Source: Lewinellaceae bacterium (GTDB lineage Bacteria; Bacteroidota; Bacteroidia; Chitinophagales; Saprospiraceae). From it: 64,000 nt of DNA. The notes beneath the pieces were generated by a model. The model did no database searches. It saw nothing but the letters and a program-made list of their open reading frames with translations, and was not told where the DNA came from. Below, one piece after another: positions 61,037-64,000 of this stretch; position 1 is the stretch's first letter, and each line of letters begins with the position of its first letter. The position numbers and the translations under genes are program-made. The stretch lies in assembly GCA_016712415.1 (NCBI GenBank), contig JADJRC010000011.1:1-64000 (forward strand), written 5' to 3'.

Positions 61037-62050
61037 CTATTTGCTCAGGGGGAAACCGGGGGAATATTGAACCTGTAATCGGCCGTCGTTATCCTCGTAG
61101 ATACAATACAATTCCAAACCTTTATTTCTGGCAATTTCCTGCGCTTTTTCCATACCGAGGATCAGGAACGCAGTGGCGTATGCGTCGGCAGTAGTACAAT
61201 CCTCCGCCAGCACAGATACGCTGAGCAGGTTGTGGGTAATCGGAAACCCGGTGGCCGGGTCAATGGCATGACTGAAGCGTCTGCCGTCGCGCACCACAAA
61301 CTTGCGGTAACTGCCCGAGGTAGCCAGCGATTTGTTGTCGAGGGCAACCGTCGCCTGCAACACCCTGCCTTCCGATTCGTTGGCCAGCGGCTTGTCAATG
61401 CCGATATTCCAAACCGAGTTCCGCTCGGTCAGACCTGCGGTCCGCACTTCGCCCCCTACTTCTACCAGGTAATCCCGGACGCCGTTTCGCGTCAGAAAAT
61501 CAGCGATCAGGTCGACGGTGTAGCCCTGTGCAATTGCGTTGAAATCGATTTCCATACGCGGATCGGGTTTTACCAGCCAGCCATTTTCAAAAATAACCTT
61601 TTGATAACCTACCAGTTGAAGCAAACTGTCGACCTGCATCGAATCGGGCGGAGGAAGGTCTTTTTTTATACTGAACCCCCAGGCCTTTACCAGCGGCCCT
61701 ACCGTCACGTCGAATGCGCCGCCGGTAACTGCCGACACCTCCCTGGCTTTTGTAAATACGGCTGAAAAGTGTTCGTCGGCGCGGACGCCGGGCTCGTTGC
61801 GATTCAATCTGCTGATGATCGAACTCTCGTCCCACAGCGACATGCTCTTGTCTATCAGCCGAAACAGGCTGTCGACCTGTTGTGCAAAGTCGCGTTTCAG
61901 CGAATCGCGGTAGACGATACTGAACGTGGTTCCCTGCGCATTGCCTTCCAGCCGCGTGTAGGCAGAAGGGCTTCCGCAAAACAGAAGAAGTGACACTTGT
62001 AACCCAAGTGCCACTCCCAGCCATATTTTTTTGTTAGCTCCCGAAATCAT
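61037..62050 (-). CDS. apbE: FAD:protein FMN transferase ApbE
   Basis: Covalently attaches FMN to Thr/Ser of NqrC and NqrB type subunits in the envelope. The 337-residue protein starts with a lipoprotein-like signal (VALGLQVSLLLFCGSPS). It shows GTTFSIVYRD, SLWDESSIISRLNRN, FDVTVGPLVKAWGF, MEIDFNAIAQGYTVDLIADFL, YLVEVGGEVRTAG, and SHAIDPATGFPITHNL with TTADAYATAFLILG (Mg/FAD site). It overlaps nqrF by 17 bp, so translational coupling and one operon with nqrE-nqrF are expected. Confidence 0.94.
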   Translation of the reverse strand: MISGANKKIWLGVALGLQVSLLLFCGSPSAYTRLEGNAQGTTFSIVYRDSLKRDFAQQVDSLFRLIDKSMSLWDESSIISRLNRNEPGVRADEHFSAVFTKAREVSAVTGGAFDVTVGPLVKAWGFSIKKDLPPPDSMQVDSLLQLVGYQKVIFENGWLVKPDPRMEIDFNAIAQGYTVDLIADFLTRNGVRDYLVEVGGEVRTAGLTERNSVWNIGIDKPLANESEGRVLQATVALDNKSLATSGSYRKFVVRDGRRFSHAIDPATGFPITHNLLSVSVLAEDCTTADAYATAFLILGMEKAQEIARNKGLELYCIYEDNDGRLQVQYSPGFPLSK

Positions 62051-63284
62051 CGAACGCTACGTTTTCTTCGGGCACGCCGAGGTTGTCGAGCATTTTCTGC
62101 ACCGCAGAAAGCATCAGCGGCGGACCGCAGAGATAATACTCCACCTCTTCCGGTTCCGGGTGCTTGCTCAGGTATTCCTGGAGTACCACGCTGTGAATAA
62201 AACCTGTATAGCCGGTCCAGTTATCTTCCGGCAAGGGCTCGGACAAGGCTATTTGAAAGCGGAAATTGGGAAAATCGCGCTCAATTGCCCTGAAATCTTC
62301 TTCATAAAATATTTCCCGCATGCTGCGCGCACCGTACCAGTACGACACCTTTCGCCCTGTTTTCAACGTATGGAACAAGTGAAAAATATGCGAACGCAAA
62401 GGCGCCATGCCCGCTCCACCGCCAATGTACACCATTTCCCGGTCTGTATTCTTGATGTGAAATTCGCCGTACGGCCCGCTGATCACCACCTTGTCGCCCG
62501 GCTTGCGCGAGAAGACGTATGACGAGCAATAACCCGGCGGCACATCGGCCCATCCGTTTTTCTGGCGGTCCCAGGGCGGTGTGGCAATCCGGATGTTCAG
62601 CATCATTTTATTGCCTTCTGCCGGATGGTTAGCCATGGAGTAGGCGCGGAAAAGCGGCTCTTCCACCACCGTTTTCAGGTCCCATATCTTAAACTTGTCG
62701 TAATCATCCCTGAACTTTACAGGAATGCTGTACAAGTCGGTCTTAAAGTTGATGGTCGTCTCCGGGACGTCGACCTGGATATAATCGCCGGAGCGGAACT
62801 GCAGCGTTTCACCCGGTGGCAGCGACACCACAAACTCTTTAATAAAGGTGGAAACGTTTTCATTGGAGATTACCTCACACTCCCACTTTTTTACCCCGAA
62901 CACTTCATCGGGTATACGTATTTCCATGTCTTCCTTGACCTTGACCTGACAGGCAAGCCGAAGGTTTTCCTGCACCTCCCGGCGGTTGAGGTGGTTGGTC
63001 TCGGTCGGCAATACATCGCCGCCGCCGCTGTACACCTGACACTTGCACATCGCACAAGTGCCGCCGCCGCCGCATGCAGAAGCCAGAAAGAGGTTGTTCG
63101 ACGACAGGGTCGTGAGCAAGGTGCTGCCGGGCTTTACGACTAGCGGCTTGTCCTCATTACCATTGATAATGATCGCTACATCCTTTTGAGGTAGCAGCCT
63201 GTCTTTGGCTGTCAGGATCAGAAAGGTCAGCAACAAAAGGACCAGGACAAAAACGACAGTGCCGGAAGTGATGAGTGGAAGCAT
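62034..63284 (-). CDS. nqrF: Na+-translocating NADH:quinone reductase subunit F
   Basis: The NADH-oxidising entry subunit of the sodium pump. The 416-residue protein has an N-terminal membrane helix (VVFVLVLLLLTFLILTA), a 2Fe-2S ferredoxin domain (about 35-125) with ACGGGGTCAMCKC and LACQV cysteines, an FAD domain (about 130-270) with FRAYSMANHP, and an NADH domain (275-416) with YIGGGAGMAPLRSHIF and YYLCGPPLM. The length fits the family. It overlaps apbE at the 3' end. A 130-bp GCAGT repeat separates it from nqrE, which normally precedes it. Confidence 0.96.
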   Translation of the reverse strand: MLPLITSGTVVFVLVLLLLTFLILTAKDRLLPQKDVAIIINGNEDKPLVVKPGSTLLTTLSSNNLFLASACGGGGTCAMCKCQVYSGGGDVLPTETNHLNRREVQENLRLACQVKVKEDMEIRIPDEVFGVKKWECEVISNENVSTFIKEFVVSLPPGETLQFRSGDYIQVDVPETTINFKTDLYSIPVKFRDDYDKFKIWDLKTVVEEPLFRAYSMANHPAEGNKMMLNIRIATPPWDRQKNGWADVPPGYCSSYVFSRKPGDKVVISGPYGEFHIKNTDREMVYIGGGAGMAPLRSHIFHLFHTLKTGRKVSYWYGARSMREIFYEEDFRAIERDFPNFRFQIALSEPLPEDNWTGYTGFIHSVVLQEYLSKHPEPEEVEYYLCGPPLMLSAVQKMLDNLGVPEENVAFDDFGS

Positions 63285-63285
63285 A

Positions 63286-63415
63286 AGCAGTGGCAGTTAG
63301 CAGTGGCAGTGGCAGTTAGCAGTGGCAGTTAGCAGTTAGCAGTGGCAGTTAGCAGTAGCAGTGGCAGTGGCAGTTAGCAGTAGCAGTTAGCAGTAGCAGT
63401 GGCAGTTAGCAGTGG
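63286..63415. repeat. GCAGTTAGCAGTGGCA word repeat between nqrE and nqrF
   Basis: The 132-bp gap between the nqrE stop and the nqrF start is almost wholly made of GCAGTTA and GCAGTGGCAGTGG words. It would be transcribed within the nqr operon and lies where the nqrF ribosome-binding site must be. Confidence 0.88.
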
Positions 63416-63416
63416 G

Positions 63417-64000
63417 TTATAATTGTATTCCCGAAAAACTCAAAAACGCCATACCCATCAGTCCGGTGATGATCATGGCAATACCCAGTCCCTGGAGGGG
63501 TTCTGGTATCCTCGAATAGCGCAATCGCTCGCGAATAGCTGCCAGCAGCACAATGGCCAGGAAAAATCCGATGCCGGCGCCAACGGAGAACACCGCCGTT
63601 TCGGCAAAATTATATTCCCGCTCCTGCATGAACAGGGAGGCGCCCAGAATCGAACAGTTCACGGTAATAAGCGGCAGGAAAATTCCAAGCGCATTGTACA
63701 GCGTCGGCGTAAACTTTTCCACCACCATTTCCACCAGTTGTACGGCGCCGGCAATCGTCGAAATAAACAGGATGAATCCCAGGAAAGTCAGGTCGACCGT
63801 CGCCAGCGAGGGATGTACCCAGGCAAGCGCGCCTTCCTTGAGCATATAGGTCAGGATCAGATAGTTGAGCGGCGTGGTGAGAATCATCACGAAAATGACT
63901 GCCAGGCCGAGACCGAAAGCCGTTTTCACTTTCTTGGACACAGCCAGAAACGAGCACATTCCGAGAAAAAACGCGAAAATCACGTTCTCAACGAAGATGG
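63417..64000 (-). CDS. nqrE: Na+-translocating NADH:quinone reductase subunit E (partial at window end)
   Basis: Integral membrane subunit of the sodium pump, cut off at its N-terminus by the window edge; the frame is open up to 64000 and reads IFVENVIFAFFLGMC at the visible start. About six helices are expected; the visible part has LAVSKKVKTAFGLGLAVIFVM, FLGFILFISTIAGAVQLVEM and LGIFLPLITVNCSILGASLF, with the conserved TVNCSI cysteine. About 193 residues are visible against roughly 200 in the family, so only a few residues are missing. The other nqr subunits (A-D) probably lie just outside the window. Confidence 0.95.
   Translation of the reverse strand, partial: IFVENVIFAFFLGMCSFLAVSKKVKTAFGLGLAVIFVMILTTPLNYLILTYMLKEGALAWVHPSLATVDLTFLGFILFISTIAGAVQLVEMVVEKFTPTLYNALGIFLPLITVNCSILGASLFMQEREYNFAETAVFSVGAGIGFFLAIVLLAAIRERLRYSRIPEPLQGLGIAMIITGLMGMAFLSFSGIQL

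Overview
The window looks like the chromosome of a member of the Bacteroidetes (Bacteroidota), most likely in or near the Saprospiria. Evidence read from the sequence: six secreted proteins end in type IX secretion (T9SS) C-terminal sorting domains (motifs such as YPNPAS and SPNPTTG); several genes carry the Bacteroidetes -7 promoter box TAnnTTTG, twice with a TTG about 20 bp upstream; there is a DAHP synthase/chorismate mutase fusion, a long Bacteroidetes-type alpha-2-macroglobulin, and Na+-translocating NQR genes. The taxon is an inference. No rRNA, tRNA, CRISPR array, phage or insertion sequence was recognised.

Layout. 1-7.5 kb: T9SS cargo (an LVIVD propeller protein, a small sorting-domain protein and a gingipain-like C25 protease) around truB. 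7.5-12.1 kb: a Phe/Tyr biosynthesis operon (prephenate dehydratase, aminotransferase, prephenate dehydrogenase, DAHP synthase-chorismate mutase) behind a complete-looking attenuator. That attenuator has a canonical promoter, a 31-codon leader peptide in which 10 of residues 6-17 are Tyr or Phe, an antiterminator pairing and a strong intrinsic terminator. 12-17 kb: FKBP lipoprotein, SRPBCC and CBS proteins, proC, an exported isoaspartyl peptidase/asparaginase and a GNAT enzyme. 16.8-20.6 kb: an operon of a short KdpD-like kinase, a KdpE-like regulator and the Kup potassium transporter. 21-28.7 kb: PKD, cohesin/dockerin-like and FG-GAP T9SS proteins plus an unknown helical protein. 28.8-34.4 kb: a run of minus-strand housekeeping genes (rluD-like, lipid kinase, SUI1, lipoprotein, trmH-like, GT2). 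34.6-47.9 kb: exported superoxide dismutase, a frameshifted alpha-2-macroglobulin, an amidase, and an outer-membrane barrel/TPR pair. 48-58.6 kb: MarC, an OlsF-like acyltransferase, a three-domain kinase/M23/aminotransferase fusion, a membrane protein, an M1 peptidase, a lipoprotein and an unknown. 58.7-64 kb: a sodium-bioenergetics block (NhaD antiporter, CBS protein, NqrM-like, ApbE, NqrF, partial NqrE).

The intergenic spacers are unusual. At least a dozen hold low-complexity word repeats, many arranged as long exact inverted repeats: a cassette of about 700 bp at 1579-2281, a 52-bp palindrome at 16207-16258, 26-bp arms at 3181-3241, 28-bp arms at 12693-12816 and 32-bp arms at 56625-56711. 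Similar words recur at several distant spacers, and one has entered the linker of prephenate dehydratase.

Three genes show single-base frame breaks (CCC at 39744 in the macroglobulin, G6 at 60813 in the NqrM-like gene, A6 on the minus strand at 31886-31891 in a lipoprotein signal peptide). Sequencing or assembly error, real decay and slippage cannot be told apart from the sequence alone.
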